Assembly (NCBI GenBank): GCA_033296885.1
Contig: MU864157.1
Coordinates: 1-10,256, forward strand
DNA: 10,256 nt
Direction: 5' to 3'
Source: Triangularia verruculosa
Lineage: Eukaryota; Ascomycota; Sordariomycetes; Sordariales; Podosporaceae
The position numbers and the translations under genes are program-made. Positions 1-7,939 of the stretch are shown in pieces. A model generated the notes under the pieces. The model was not told the origin of the DNA, searched no databases, and saw nothing but the letters and a program-made list of their open reading frames with translations. Numbering within the stretch: the first letter of the stretch is position 1; every line of letters begins with the position of its first letter.

Positions 1-88
1 AATCCTCCAATCCTTCACACCTATAACCACGTAGTATTACAGCTGCCAGTCCACTGTAAATTAGGCCTCACAGGGACCTATTTTAACA
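1..88 (+). repeat. 3' end of a Copia-type LTR (truncated by window edge)
   Basis: The segment ends in CCTATTTTAACA, which matches the 3' terminus CCTATTTCAACA of the complete Copia LTRs in this window. Just upstream it shares an AGGCCTCA motif in the same relative position. Farther in, similarity fades, so this is a related but different LTR family or subfamily. The abrupt change to AT-rich DNA at 89 supports an element boundary. Because the two LTR termini are inverted copies of each other, the minus-strand start of an LTR is possible, but the AGGCCT context favours a plus-strand 3' end. Confidence 0.6.
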
Positions 89-570
89 AATAATAATAAA
101 AAAAACGTACCTTTAGTACTATACGTTTTTATAATTAAATTAAAGTTAAGCTTAAAAATAAAGTAAGGATTATCGATATTTTACTTCTATAATATATTTA
201 TTTAAAGAAAGGGAAAAAAGAAAAAGGTTAAGTCTTTTTATAATTTACTTATACTTAAGATTAATTTAAGTAAAAATTAATAGTATAGTTAAGGAGGGGG
301 GGTCTTTTTTATATTTTAATTATACTTAAAATTAATTTTATAAAAAATTATAAAATATTAGTCGATTTTAAACGGGAAGTTTTTTTTATATTTTAATTAT
401 ATTTAAAATTAATATAATACAAAACTAAAGTATTAATTTAGAATGATAAAGTTATATTAATTATTTAAATTATATATTACTTAAATAAATAGTTTTTTTA
501 TTAACCTTATATTATTTTTATAAGCTTTACTGTAAAATCTAAAATATTATTTTCCTCGATAACTGCGTAA
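89..570. other. AT-rich non-coding spacer, RIP-like composition
   Basis: The stretch is composed very largely of A and T, is dense in TpA, and has short poly-T and poly-A runs. I see no coding frame, RNA gene or promoter in it. It separates the Copia LTR tail from the Gypsy LTR. The only structure seen is the degenerate repeat listed separately. It may be older transposon DNA mutated beyond recognition. Confidence 0.6.
232..455. repeat. about three degenerate 70-77 bp direct repeats
   Basis: Copies begin near 232, 302 and 379. Each opens with GTCTTTTT or GTTTTTTT, followed by a TATATTTTAATTATA-like segment and then TTAAAATTAATT. Each ends near a purine run (GGAGGGGGG before copy 2, AACGGGAA before copy 3). 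Copies differ largely by transitions and small indels, which fits a minisatellite or subterminal transposon repeat that was later mutated by RIP. In such AT-rich sequence some similarity could be compositional. Confidence 0.45.
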
Positions 571-1040
571 TGTGATGAACCCCTATACAGAACCTCTGAA
601 AGGGATACTGTCACAGACCAACTATATAGCAGGGCCAGGCGGGGACTACAGCTAACCATGCCGGCCAATCGGAGGAAAGGGGCACAGCAGCAAGGCTGCC
701 AAGGTCGGAGGAGGCTCACTGCTTGGCAAAGGTGAGCCGGATCACCACGATCATCTGGCGAGCGTAGTAAGCGCAAGAAAGATCACTACGGGTCGCTGAT
801 AAGCGAGAGTAATCCAAGTACGGAGGTACTTAGGGATTTATAGCCTATATATACGGAGGAACTAAATAACTTATAGATAGTTCCGCAATATACAATCACA
901 ACTTATATTCACAGTATCTTATATTTACATTAAAACATCTTATTATACACTATTTAACTACACTAAACCAATTATCAGAAATAACCTTTAACCGAATATC
1001 CCTTTTAAAGGTTCTATACAGAGGTTCGTCATACATTACA
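571..1040 (+). repeat. putative 5' LTR of the Ty3/Gypsy element
   Basis: This block lies directly upstream of a Gypsy-type gag. It is richer in G and C than its flanks and contains a TATA-like box. It starts with TGTGATGAACC and ends with a motif finishing CATTACA, giving the TG...CA ends of an LTR. The two ends form an imperfect inverted repeat of about 40 bp whose mismatches are mostly transitions. An alternative LTR start is TGTCACAG at 609, with an end near 962. The 3' LTR lies outside the window, so the boundaries are inferred. Antisense open frames in this block are not supported as genes. Confidence 0.55.
846..853 (+). promoter_or_regulatory. TATA-like box of the Gypsy LTR
   Basis: TATATATA lies about 60 percent of the way through the putative LTR, in the expected position for the U3/R boundary and upstream of the gag on the same strand. 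In DNA enriched in TpA by mutation such a motif can arise by chance. Confidence 0.4.
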
Positions 1041-1092
1041 TACTCACTTCAACTCTATCATCAAATAAGTTAAAGACGCTAAGTTAAACGCT
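1041..1092 (+). other. short Gypsy 5' leader
   Basis: There are 52 bases between the putative LTR end and the inferred gag start. A primer binding site would be expected immediately after the LTR, but I cannot identify one. The expected TGG is absent, which could reflect G to A mutation, a self-priming mechanism or a misplaced LTR end. A repeated AAGTTAAA-GACGCT / AAGTTAAA-CGCT motif occupies the second half. Confidence 0.35.
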
Positions 1093-1960
1093 ATAGCCGG
1101 AAATACCAATACCTAATCTACTATCGACTAACTCCTTACTTATATCCAAAAGCTTAAAGATAAATCGCACCTCTTTTATAACGCCCTTATATAGAAAAAT
1201 AATATACTCTACCGGGAGATCGGTACCTTACGTAAGGAAGGAGATTACGCTAAGCTCGAGGCTTCCGACTATTACGGAGGAGCTAAAAGAGAATTAGGAG
1301 GATTTTTAATCTAACTTAAAGTATATTTTCGGTACTACCTTTCCCATTTCCTAACTAAAAAGTCTAAAGTAATATATACCGCGTTTAAGCTTAAGGATAA
1401 GGCCTTTACTTAATTTAGGTTAATCCTAGAAAGCTATTTCGATAATAAGTACGACGAAAGGGAGGATATTATTAAAAAATGTTTTAAAATATATAAAGGA
1501 TTCGAGGAGAAGATTAAAAAGGTATTTAGAGAGTACGATAAAGGTAAGTATACCTAGGAACGACTAACTAACCTTAAGTAAACCAGATCTACCGCCGACT
1601 ATACTATAGTATTTAGGACGGACGTACTCCGTAGTAAAATTAATAATAAAGGGTTAATATAGTTATTCTATAATGGGTTTAAAGAAGAAGTTAAGGATAA
1701 AGTATACCGATAAAAGTAGCCGGAAACTATCCATAAATATATCGCAATAGTAGTTTGTATCGACGACTGATAATACTAACGCCGTAAAAAGCACAAAGGT
1801 ATATATATACAAAGACCCTACCGTCCTAATAACAAGAAGAAAAGACGGCCTTACAGGACTCATGTCTTAGGGACTACTTACGTAGGACCCATGGAAATAG
1901 ACGTAGTCCAGAAGCGATTCAAAGGAAAAAACGATATTAAATACTTTAACTATAGAAAGG
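1093..1960 (+). pseudogene. gag: Ty3/Gypsy gag, 5' part (RIP-degraded, split by insertion)
   Basis: Gag is the structural capsid and nucleocapsid protein of a Gypsy retrotransposon. One frame runs the whole length and is broken only by about a dozen stops, nearly all TAA/TAG where Gln or Trp is expected. The inferred start is ATA at 1093, read as a mutated ATG followed by GCC GGA. Residues resembling the fungal Gypsy capsid core include GGFLI*LKVYFRYY (about 1297-1340), KDKAFT*F (about 1396-1419), GFEEKIKKVF and FYNGFKEEVKDKVYR, followed by a basic stretch and PMEIDVV before the zinc knuckle. The knuckle is interrupted after Arg-Lys at 1960 by the Copia element and resumes at 8545. It cannot make a full protein. 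Confidence 0.85.
1956..1960. other. target-site duplication, left copy (AAAGG)
   Basis: AAAGG immediately precedes the 5' LTR and is repeated exactly after the 3' LTR. Five-base duplications are standard for Ty1/Copia integrases. Removing the element plus one copy restores the Gypsy gag frame across the zinc knuckle. Confidence 0.95.
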
Positions 1961-2002
1961 TGTTGAAATACAGCATTTGTTTGTGGATTTTACAGTGTGT
2001 TT

Positions 2003-2025
2003 AAGCCCTGTAGAATACAGGGCTT
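2003..2025. repeat. perfect 10 bp hairpin in the LTR
   Basis: AAGCCCTGTA and TACAGGGCTT form a perfect inverted repeat around a three-base GAA loop. The same 23 bases are unchanged in the 3' LTR at 7982-8004, although flanking bases differ. A role in RNA folding or protein binding is possible but unproven. Confidence 0.8.
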
Positions 2026-2076
2026 CAATGGCTTAGAAAATTCAACAGTGTTCACTAAGTCATAGGCTCCGGGAGC

Positions 2077-2153
2077 TGCGGCTCACTGAAGTGCCCAGAG
2101 GCTCCGGGTGCGGGTCCGGGTGCGGCTCCCTGAAGTAACCCGAGGCTCCGGGG
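2077..2153. repeat. GC-rich 44 bp tandem repeat (about 1.75 copies)
   Basis: Units start with TGCGGCTC at 2077 and at 2121. Each continues as C(A/C)TGAAGT, then a segment ending GAGGCTCCGGG. This lies in the U3 region upstream of the TATA box. Such repeats in LTR promoters can act as enhancers, but that is inference here. The equivalent repeat is present in the 3' LTR. Confidence 0.7.
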
Positions 2154-2283
2154 CGCAGGGCGCTAGCCCAGTGCCCTGCAGCAGTCAAACGGTAGCGCCA
2201 CGTGCCATATGGGTTAGCGCTCTCAACGGGTTTGGGGAGCGCTCCGGTGAGCGCTCCGGGAAGCAATTGGAAGACCGAAGGTC

Positions 2284-2290
2284 TATAAAA
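2284..2290 (+). promoter_or_regulatory. TATA box of the Copia 5' LTR
   Basis: TATAAAA lies just over halfway through the LTR and is conserved at the matching site in the 3' LTR (8263-8269). It would place the start of the element's RNA about 30 bases downstream, near 2315. Confidence 0.7.
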
Positions 2291-2560
2291 GCTCGGCAAC
2301 AAGCCCTGTTCACTGTGATATTTTCTTTCCTTTAAGTTCAATCAATATACTGGTTCACCACATCTATTTCAGTACCTCACAAGCCTTAGTTGCAGTAATA
2401 ACCTTCTATATTTACAGGGCGCCGATCCCTATAACACATCTTCCTTCAGTACTTGCCCACTATCGTATACTGCCGTCAAAGTCTTCCTCACTCCTAGTGG
2501 ACTGCGCCGATAGCTATCAAAGCCCTGTACTTGCAGGCCTCAATAGCACCTATTTCAACA

Positions 2561-2580
2561 GGTTATAAGCCCGGGCTTCC
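2561..2580 (+). other. primer binding site (tRNA-iMet anticodon arm type)
   Basis: GGTTATAAGCCC follows the 5' LTR with no gap. It is complementary to the anticodon stem-loop of initiator tRNA-Met (GGGCTCATAACC) with one mismatch that a G to A change explains. The following GCTTCCAC also matches the tRNA after a short gap. Drosophila copia and yeast Ty5 are known to prime from the same internal part of this tRNA rather than its 3' end. Confidence 0.8.
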
Positions 2581-2857
2581 ACTACCTGGGTGAATTTCTT
2601 TGCTTTGCAGCATTCGCAATAACCCATATCCTCGGTTCCCAGCGCAAGTCTACATTATACAGACCTGCGAGACACCATATCTTCGGTTCCCAGCGCAGGT
2701 CAATATTATACAGACCTACGAAACACCATATCTTCGGTTCCCAGCGCAGACCTACATTATATAGGCCTGCGAAACACCTATTTCAAAAGACCTGGAAACA
2801 GCGTTATAGTACACTTTTCAGTGCCATTTCTTCCCTCTAGGCCTTCACTTTTCCACT
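2581..2857 (+). other. Copia 5' leader between primer site and gag
   Basis: This untranslated leader of about 277 bases has no convincing open frame. Its middle is occupied by three tandem 51 bp repeats. The rest is unremarkable mixed-composition DNA. In Copia elements the leader usually carries packaging and dimerisation signals, but none can be assigned here from sequence alone. Confidence 0.55.
2625..2777. repeat. three tandem 51 bp repeats in the Copia leader
   Basis: Units start at 2625, 2676 and 2727, each with CATATC(C/T)TCGGTTCCCAGC, and each ends with a CC(T/A)GCGA-type motif. Each unit carries an AGACCTRCG-like end and a CAGCGCAGRCC-like middle. The period is exactly 51 at all three starts. 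There are no unique spacers, so this is not a CRISPR array. Confidence 0.9.
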
Positions 2858-4170
2858 ATAGAAGATGAAGAGATAACTGATTCCCCGGGTAGCTCAGGAT
2901 ACCCCTAGCAATCTCAGGGCTCAGTAATGACCCCTGAGCTCACTAAACTATTTATGCGGCTCCAGACCCACTCTAACGCTTAGTTCACCACCCTTAGGGC
3001 TAAATTAGGTACCTATATTAGTAGGATCGAAGACCAATTCAACGCCCTCAGTGCTAAAGTCAACCAAATTAATAGTTATATTGACGAATTTAGCACTATA
3101 AGCCGGCCTATAGTAAACCGGCCTACCCTGGGTGGCTTTTTACCACCTTACAATTCACTAATAACACTAGCTTCCACTTCTTCCATTAATCTAACGCCTA
3201 CCGACCCTTCTATCTCGGCAACTACCTCGGCTTCGGCACCTAATATAAACTGCCCACTACTCTCTTAGTAAAGGAGCTTAGTAAATAGGTGATTACCCTT
3301 ACTGAGGACTAGAAGTTTAAAAGCCTTAAGAACTAGCGAGCTTAGTACCAAGCCCTCACTATTTAAATAAGGGTTTTAGGCCTATTAAGCTTTCTAAATA
3401 AACCCCGGATTATTATTTAAGGCCTATCTGATAAACTAAAGGCCTTTCTTCTTTTTATTATCCGGAATACCCTTAAGGCCAGCCTACTACTCACTATTGA
3501 AGCCGAAGGCTGCCTAGCACTTATTTTTAAATGCCTACAAGCCTAGTACGCCCCTACCTAGGCCATCCTACGGGATAAACTTTATAGGGCCTACTATACT
3601 ATAAAATTCGATAGTTTAATGGGCATTATTAAATATAACGCCAAATTTAATACCCTAATTTCTAAGCTTAGAGGAATAGGGGTTACTATTTAAGGGGTTA
3701 ACTAAGTAAACTACTACTTAAGCTTCCTAGAAGAGAGCTTTCTACTATAGTATAAGCGTTCCAGGGCCCTTATTCGCCAAAACGAGTATAATTTCGGCTA
3801 TATTCGGTACCCTATACTAGAGTTTTTACAGGCAAAGCTCCTCGCTAAAACCCGTAATTCCACCACTATAGTTACTCGAGCCCTAACTATACTATACTTA
3901 CGCTCTCTTACTACTAAATCTAAAAGTTTTAAGAAAAAAGGCAAGGGTAAAGGCAAAGCTAAAGAAGCCTCTAAGTCCCCTAAATCCACCGAGCCTTCCA
4001 AAGAGCCTAAAGAAATCTCTTTTACAGTAGGCTTCGACCTACAAACTAAGCTCTACAATAGTAAACCTCCTAATCAGCTAAATCCCTAGGCTCCTACACC
4101 ACCTACCTATAGCCACTATAACCTCGCTCAACTACCGGCACTACCACTACCTAAGACCTCTAATTCAATA
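2858..4170 (+). pseudogene. gag: Copia gag (capsid/nucleocapsid), broken
   Basis: Gag packages the element RNA. The frame begins at 2858 with ATA (read as mutated ATG) followed by GAA GAT GAA GAG; the in-frame ATG at 2927 is the alternative. The first part contains a short likely coiled-coil (RLQTHSNA through VNQINSYIDEF), a Pro/Ser/Thr-rich linker and then a frame change at about 3220-3262. The capsid-like core (LSDKLKAFLLF, LLLTIEAEGCLALIFKCLQA, FNTLISKLRGIG, VNYYLSFLEESF) follows in the new frame. A Lys-rich tail (SFKKKGKGKGKAKE, about 3919-3966) lies where nucleocapsid is expected; I see no CCHC knuckle there. Stops replace Gln and Trp codons throughout. Confidence 0.8.
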
Positions 4171-4560
4171 CTTATTAACTCGGTAACCTACGCTAACCAG
4201 GACCTAAAAGGAGCTTAGCTTTTCGATACCGGGTTAATTATTTACATTTGCAATAACAAAGGCCTATTCACCGACCTCACTACTATTAAAGTTAAACCCC
4301 TAATTATAAAGGGTAGCCTAGTAAGAATTACCGGCAAAGGTATTGTAAAATTGCAATTTTATATTAGCTTATACGGAGGAAAGCTTAAATATTTAGTAAT
4401 TAGCTTCACTAATACCTACTATATTCCCTTTTTTCTACTAAATATTATTAGTAATAACTACCTATACTAAGCCGGTAAAGTATTATATAGCTAAAAGCTT
4501 ATTAATTCTAACCGGAACCTTATCGCCCTATTAGATTTCAAAAGGGCAGGGTTCTTCCTT
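4171..4560 (+). pseudogene. Copia aspartic protease domain, broken
   Basis: This retropepsin would cut the polyprotein. The active-site Asp-Thr-Gly is intact at 4225-4233 within *LFDTG, where the stop at 4216 replaces the Trp usual before this motif. The following IYICNNKGLF matches the SHICN-K-LF stretch of Copia proteases. Downstream TYYIP...NIIS and LY*AGKVLY match the usual LYVP-LPVNLIS and L-QAGG-V endings. It is in frame with gag, implying one Gag-Pol polyprotein. At least three stops interrupt it. Confidence 0.82.
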
Positions 4561-5640
4561 AGCCAAAAAAAACACTCTAAACTTTAATAATCCTACTAGT
4601 ACGCCTACAACGCTTAACCTACTACCCCCGTACCCTCTAAAATTCCAGAGAGGGTCCTTTAAGCCCCTGAACTTCCAGAGAGGGTAAATAACTACAGAGG
4701 GCTCTTACCGGCTTTACTTCGATCAGCGATACTTTGGCATATCCGCCTCCGTTATATAGGCCTTAACCTACTAAAGAAAACTACCCTACTTACTAAAGGT
4801 ATACCTAATCTTTAAAAACTTAAGCCTAGGGATTTAGTCTATAAAAACTATAACACTACTAAGATCCTCCGAAAACCTTCCAAAACACCTATTTAGGACC
4901 CTCCTTTTACCCTGGCTCGGCTAGAGAGGGATATTATTAGCATCAAGCCTATTCCACTACAAAAGACTCCCTACGGGCTTATTTTAGTGGATCGAAAAAC
5001 CCGCTTCCGGTTCTTTAGGCTCCTAAGTACTAAGGATAACGCAATTACAGTAATTCGTTCACTATTTAAAGGCTTTAATAACACCTACCACCGGTATCCA
5101 AGCCACTTCCACTACAACAGAGGTACGGAAATACTTCCCTTAGGCCCGTACTTCACTAAAAAGGATATTAGTTTTAGCACTTCAAGCCCTAGGACTCTCA
5201 ATCAAAACGGTCTAGCAAAACGCTCTATTCGGGTGATTTTAAAACGCCTCAGGGCCACTATTTTGGCTTCAGGGCTCCCAGTCACTCTATAGAGGCACAT
5301 GGTTATTCCTTTAGTAGATATCATCAACCAAACCGCCCAGACTTCCAGGGACCTTACACCTTTTCAAGCCTTCCTCGATAAATTACTTCCCTCTCAAGCA
5401 CCACACCAACTAAACCTCTCTAAATACAGGGCGGTTAGCTCCAAGGTCACAGTATATATCCCTACCGAAGACCGGGCAATAAGCTTAAAACTTGCCCTCT
5501 GAGGAACCAAAGGAAGGCTTATAGCCGTCCTGGGTCACTAAACTTACCTGGTTTATTTAGGTCTTAATAAGGTCATTAAAACCAGTTTTATCAAATTCTA
5601 CGAAGACCTACTGGCCCAGGTAATAAGCCCTGGAAGTACT
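4561..5640 (+). pseudogene. Copia integrase domain, broken
   Basis: Integrase inserts the cDNA. After a variable linker, the N-terminal HHCC zinc domain starts with LWHIRLRY: the first His survives (4738), while the second His (4753) and both Cys (4840, 4849) now read Tyr. In the catalytic core the first Asp is probably GAT at 4930 (RDIIS), followed by GLILVDRKTRFRFF. The second Asp is now Asn (AAC 5116, in YNRGTEI) and the Glu is now Lys (AAA 5218, in NGLAKRSIRVIL). All these losses are explained by C:G to T:A changes. The tail includes LTPFQAF, typical of Copia integrases. Longer open pieces at 4987-5292 and 5299-5502 are fragments of this domain, not separate genes. Confidence 0.88.
4631..4690 (+). 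repeat. 30 bp duplication in the PR-IN linker
   Basis: TTCCAGAGAGGGT occurs at 4643 and again at 4673, giving a 30 bp (ten-codon) in-frame repeat that encodes P-E-R-V twice. It sits in a variable linker, where such small duplications are tolerated. Confidence 0.7.
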
Positions 5641-5840
5641 ACTGAGCTATTAGAAATCCTAGATCGATTCGATAAAATAGAGGGGGATGCAGTTACCTCG
5701 GCTCCTATTACTTCAGCTCCTGAACCCCCTATTATTAATACCCCTAAAATTCCTGTATAGGGTCCTTCCCTTCCACCAACACCCACAGAACCCTCTACTA
5801 CCATTGAAATCCCTCTTCCCTAGGCCTTATAGAAGTAACG
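5641..5840 (+). pseudogene. Pro/Thr/Ser-rich linker between IN and RT
   Basis: The same frame continues through a low-complexity stretch rich in Pro, Thr, Ser and Ile (for example SAPITSAPEPP). Copia polyproteins usually carry such a variable linker between integrase and RT. Stops at 5758 and shortly after 5820 interrupt it. An antisense open frame over 5598-5804 reflects this composition and is not a gene. Confidence 0.7.
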
Positions 5841-6860
5841 TGAGGAATTTAAGCCTGTAGATGATATAGATTATAGTAAGTTAATAGCCTATTTGGTAGC
5901 CGGCGTTATAAAATACTATTCTATAGAGCCTAACACCTTTAAGTAAGCCCTAAAGTACCTTAAAAAGGATCAATAGCTATAGGCCATATTTACTAAACTC
6001 AGTTAACTACTTATAACTAAAACCTTCTATTTCGTTTAATACTTATAGGCTAAGAAAAAGCCTATTATAAGCCGCTAGGTCTTTAAAGATAAGAAGAACC
6101 CACAGAGTATTATAGTAAAGTATAAGGCCTAGTTAGTTACCCAAGGATTTTAATAGGCCTTTAAAATCGACTTTAAGAAGACCTACACTTCTACTATAAG
6201 CCCTCCCACTTAGAGGATTATACTAACTCTAGCAGCTATATTTAACTAGGATATTAAGCAGTTTAACTTTATAAGAGCCTTTCTAAACTTAAAGACCGAT
6301 TTCGATATTTATATTAAAATTCCACAGGGCCTAGCCGAATTTTCCCACAATACTTCGACTACTATAATACTGCTAAAGGCAGCCGGTTAGGACCCTACTA
6401 AAGACTAAGTTATCCTTCTAAAGAAGTCTTTATACGGCCTAAAATAGGCCTCCTACCTTTAATAACAGAAGGTCCTTATAATGGCTAAAAGCCTTAGCTT
6501 CAGTATTCTAATCTCTAACTCAGCTACCTATTTCTACCCGGAATACAGGATTTTTATTATTAACCACGTCGACGACTACTTACTTACAGGCCCTAAAACC
6601 TCATGCCTTCAGGCCCTAAAGAAGGCTATAGGAGAGCACTACGATATCGAAGACCTCGGCCCTACCCGCTATTTCCTGGGTATTCAAATTAAAAAAATAG
6701 GCCGCAACAGCGCCTCTAGATCCACTAATCGGCCTATATTACAGAGGCTGTCAAGTACTTTAGTATCAGTACTAAGTTTACTGCTCTCCCCCTCAGCCCT
6801 AGCATCACTAGCAAAAATAATAAGCCTGGAATTCCCTGTAATTATAGTAATACCTACCTA
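5841..6860 (+). pseudogene. Copia reverse transcriptase domain, broken
   Basis: RT copies the element RNA into DNA. Conserved blocks in order are F*YL*AKKKPI followed by R*VFK, YKA*LVTQGF, DIKQFNFIRAFLN (6250-6288), LLKKSLYGLK* (about 6418-6447), NHVDDYLLTGP (VDD at 6568-6576) and RYFLGIQI. The VDD motif is intact, but the first catalytic Asp is Asn (AAC 6265). A frame change occurs in the A-run at about 6688-6699; the following frame reads as the usual L*IH*SAYI segment (Trp and Gln mutated to stops). An open piece at 6481-6876 is part of this domain read past the frameshift. Confidence 0.92.
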
Positions 6861-6986
6861 TTCCAATAGCTTATAGGCACTGCTATATACGCCATAGTCC
6901 AAATAAAGCCCGAAATAGCCTTTGCCATTCAGTGGCTTTCCAGTTATCTAAAGTTACCCACTAAAGCCCACCTAAAAGCCTCAAAA

Positions 6987-7369
6987 TCACTACTTTCCTA
7001 CCTATACTCACACCTGGATTTGGCTATTAACTACGGGACCAATAGTAATTTACAACTTATAGGGTACTCTGACAGTGACTAGGCAGGGTGTGAGGAATCA
7101 GCTAAATCCACCTACGGTTAGGTCTTCCTATTAGCCGGAGAACCTATTAGTTAGAAGTTAAAGAAGGCTTCTATAGTCTCCTTCAGTACCTTGGAAACCG
7201 AGTACATTGAGATTATAAAGGGCCTTAGGGAAGCAATGTATCTTAGGGGCCTTTTCTAGGAGCTCAGAAGACCTATTACAGGTCCTATACCCCTACTATA
7301 TAACAACAAAGGCACTATAGCCACAGCACATAGCAATAAGTACAATCGCCGAACTAAACATACCCTCAT
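6987..7369. repeat. 383 bp tandem duplication, unit 1 (RNase H)
   Basis: The unit starts with TCACT at 6987 and repeats at 7370. The copies differ at about 10 positions by eye, mostly transitions, with two transversions near their ends. It spans the last part of the RT-RNase H connection and nearly all of RNase H. Confidence 0.95.
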
Positions 7370-7752
7370 TCACTGCTTTCCTACCTATACTCACACCTGG
7401 ATTTGGCTGTTAACTACGGGACCAATAGTAATTTACAGCTTATAGGGTACTCTAACAGTGACTAGGCAGGGTGTGAGGAATCAGCTAAATCCACCTACGG
7501 TTAGGTCTTCCTATTAGCCGGAGGACCTATTAGTTAGAAGTTAAAGAAGGCTTCTATAGTCTCCTTCGGTACCTTGGAAACCGAGTACACTGGGATTATA
7601 AAGGGCCTTAGGGAAGCAATGTAGCTTAGGGGCCTTTTCTAGGAGCTCAGAAGACCTATTACAGGTCCTATACCCCTACTATATAACAACAAAGGCACTA
7701 TAGCCACAGCACATAGCAATAAGTACAATCGCCGCACTAAACATACCCTCAT
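7370..7752. repeat. 383 bp tandem duplication, unit 2 (RNase H)
   Basis: This is the second copy of the 383 bp unit. It is followed at 7753 by a third TCACT, so a 5 bp microhomology lies at both unit borders. This fits slippage or template switching between TCACT sites, for example during reverse transcription or repair. Confidence 0.95.
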
Positions 7753-7931
7753 TCACTTTTTCGGAGTTAAGGAAGCTATAGCCAGCGGGGTCATCACTAT
7801 AACCTACTTACCTACAGAGGATATACCGGCTAACGGTCTAACTAAGGCTCTACTAACCACCCTTTTCAGCAGGTTTACCTTACTATTGAACCTCTCTAAG
7901 CCCTTCTAGCGGTACTACGTACTACAGCTGT

Positions 7932-7939
7932 AGAGGGGG
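7932..7939 (+). other. polypurine tract
   Basis: AGAGGGGG directly abuts the 3' LTR. It would prime plus-strand cDNA synthesis. The last codon of pol (TAG 7931-7933) overlaps it. Confidence 0.88.

Larger units (their letters stand above)
1961..2560 (+). repeat. Copia 5' LTR
   Basis: It begins TGTTGAAATA and ends TATTTCAACA. It pairs with the 600 bp copy at 7940-8539 with no indel seen and about 30 differences, all transitions. It retains G or C at roughly 23 of these sites, so it is the less mutated copy. It contains a perfect hairpin near its start, a GC-rich 44 bp repeat, a doubled GAGCGCTCCGG motif at about 2235-2258 and a TATA box. The short open frames on both strands inside this LTR are artefacts. 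Confidence 0.96.
6861..7933 (+). pseudogene. Copia RNase H domain, tandemly duplicated and broken
   Basis: RNase H removes template RNA. The connection from RT reads LIGTAIYAIVQIKPEIAFAI. The domain follows twice: copy 1 has YSDSD*AGC (7065-7088), STLETEY (Glu 7200) and LLYNNKGTIA (7302, Asp to Asn); copy 2, shifted by 383 bases and thus in another frame, has NSD at 7454 where copy 1 keeps Asp. Only copy 2 continues into the C-terminal HFFGVKEAIASG and YLPTEDIPANGLTKAL tail. The frame ends at TAG 7931-7933, inside the polypurine tract. The duplication itself shifts the frame, so only copy 1 could be read from upstream. Confidence 0.9.

Noticed and set aside
507..776. Antisense open frame of 89 codons
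   Set aside because: It lies across the start of the Gypsy LTR, shows no domain or coding bias, and its 3' end is AT-rich spacer.
1663..1863. Antisense open frame of 66 codons
   Set aside because: It is a shadow of the gag on the plus strand; its hydrophobic look comes from reading A-rich codons in reverse.
2003..2025. Intrinsic bacterial-type terminator
   Set aside because: There is no following T-run and the context is a fungal LTR U3 region.
2060..2341. Overlapping open frames on both strands in the Copia LTR
   Set aside because: They arise from GC-rich repeat sequence with few stops, and the equivalent 3' LTR is plainly non-coding promoter DNA.
2625..2777. Possible CRISPR-like array
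   Set aside because: Three 51 bp units are directly adjacent with no unique spacers, and they sit in a retrotransposon leader.
3798..4001. Antisense open frame in the Copia gag
   Set aside because: The plus strand matches a Gag core and basic tail; the antisense product has no recognisable feature.
6568..6576. Intact VDD motif as a sign of a working or domesticated RT
   Set aside because: The other catalytic Asp is Asn, and many stops plus a frameshift break the domain.
6688..6699. Programmed frameshift inside RT
   Set aside because: It falls in the middle of a conserved domain at an A homopolymer, so a one-base indel in a dead copy is the simpler reading.
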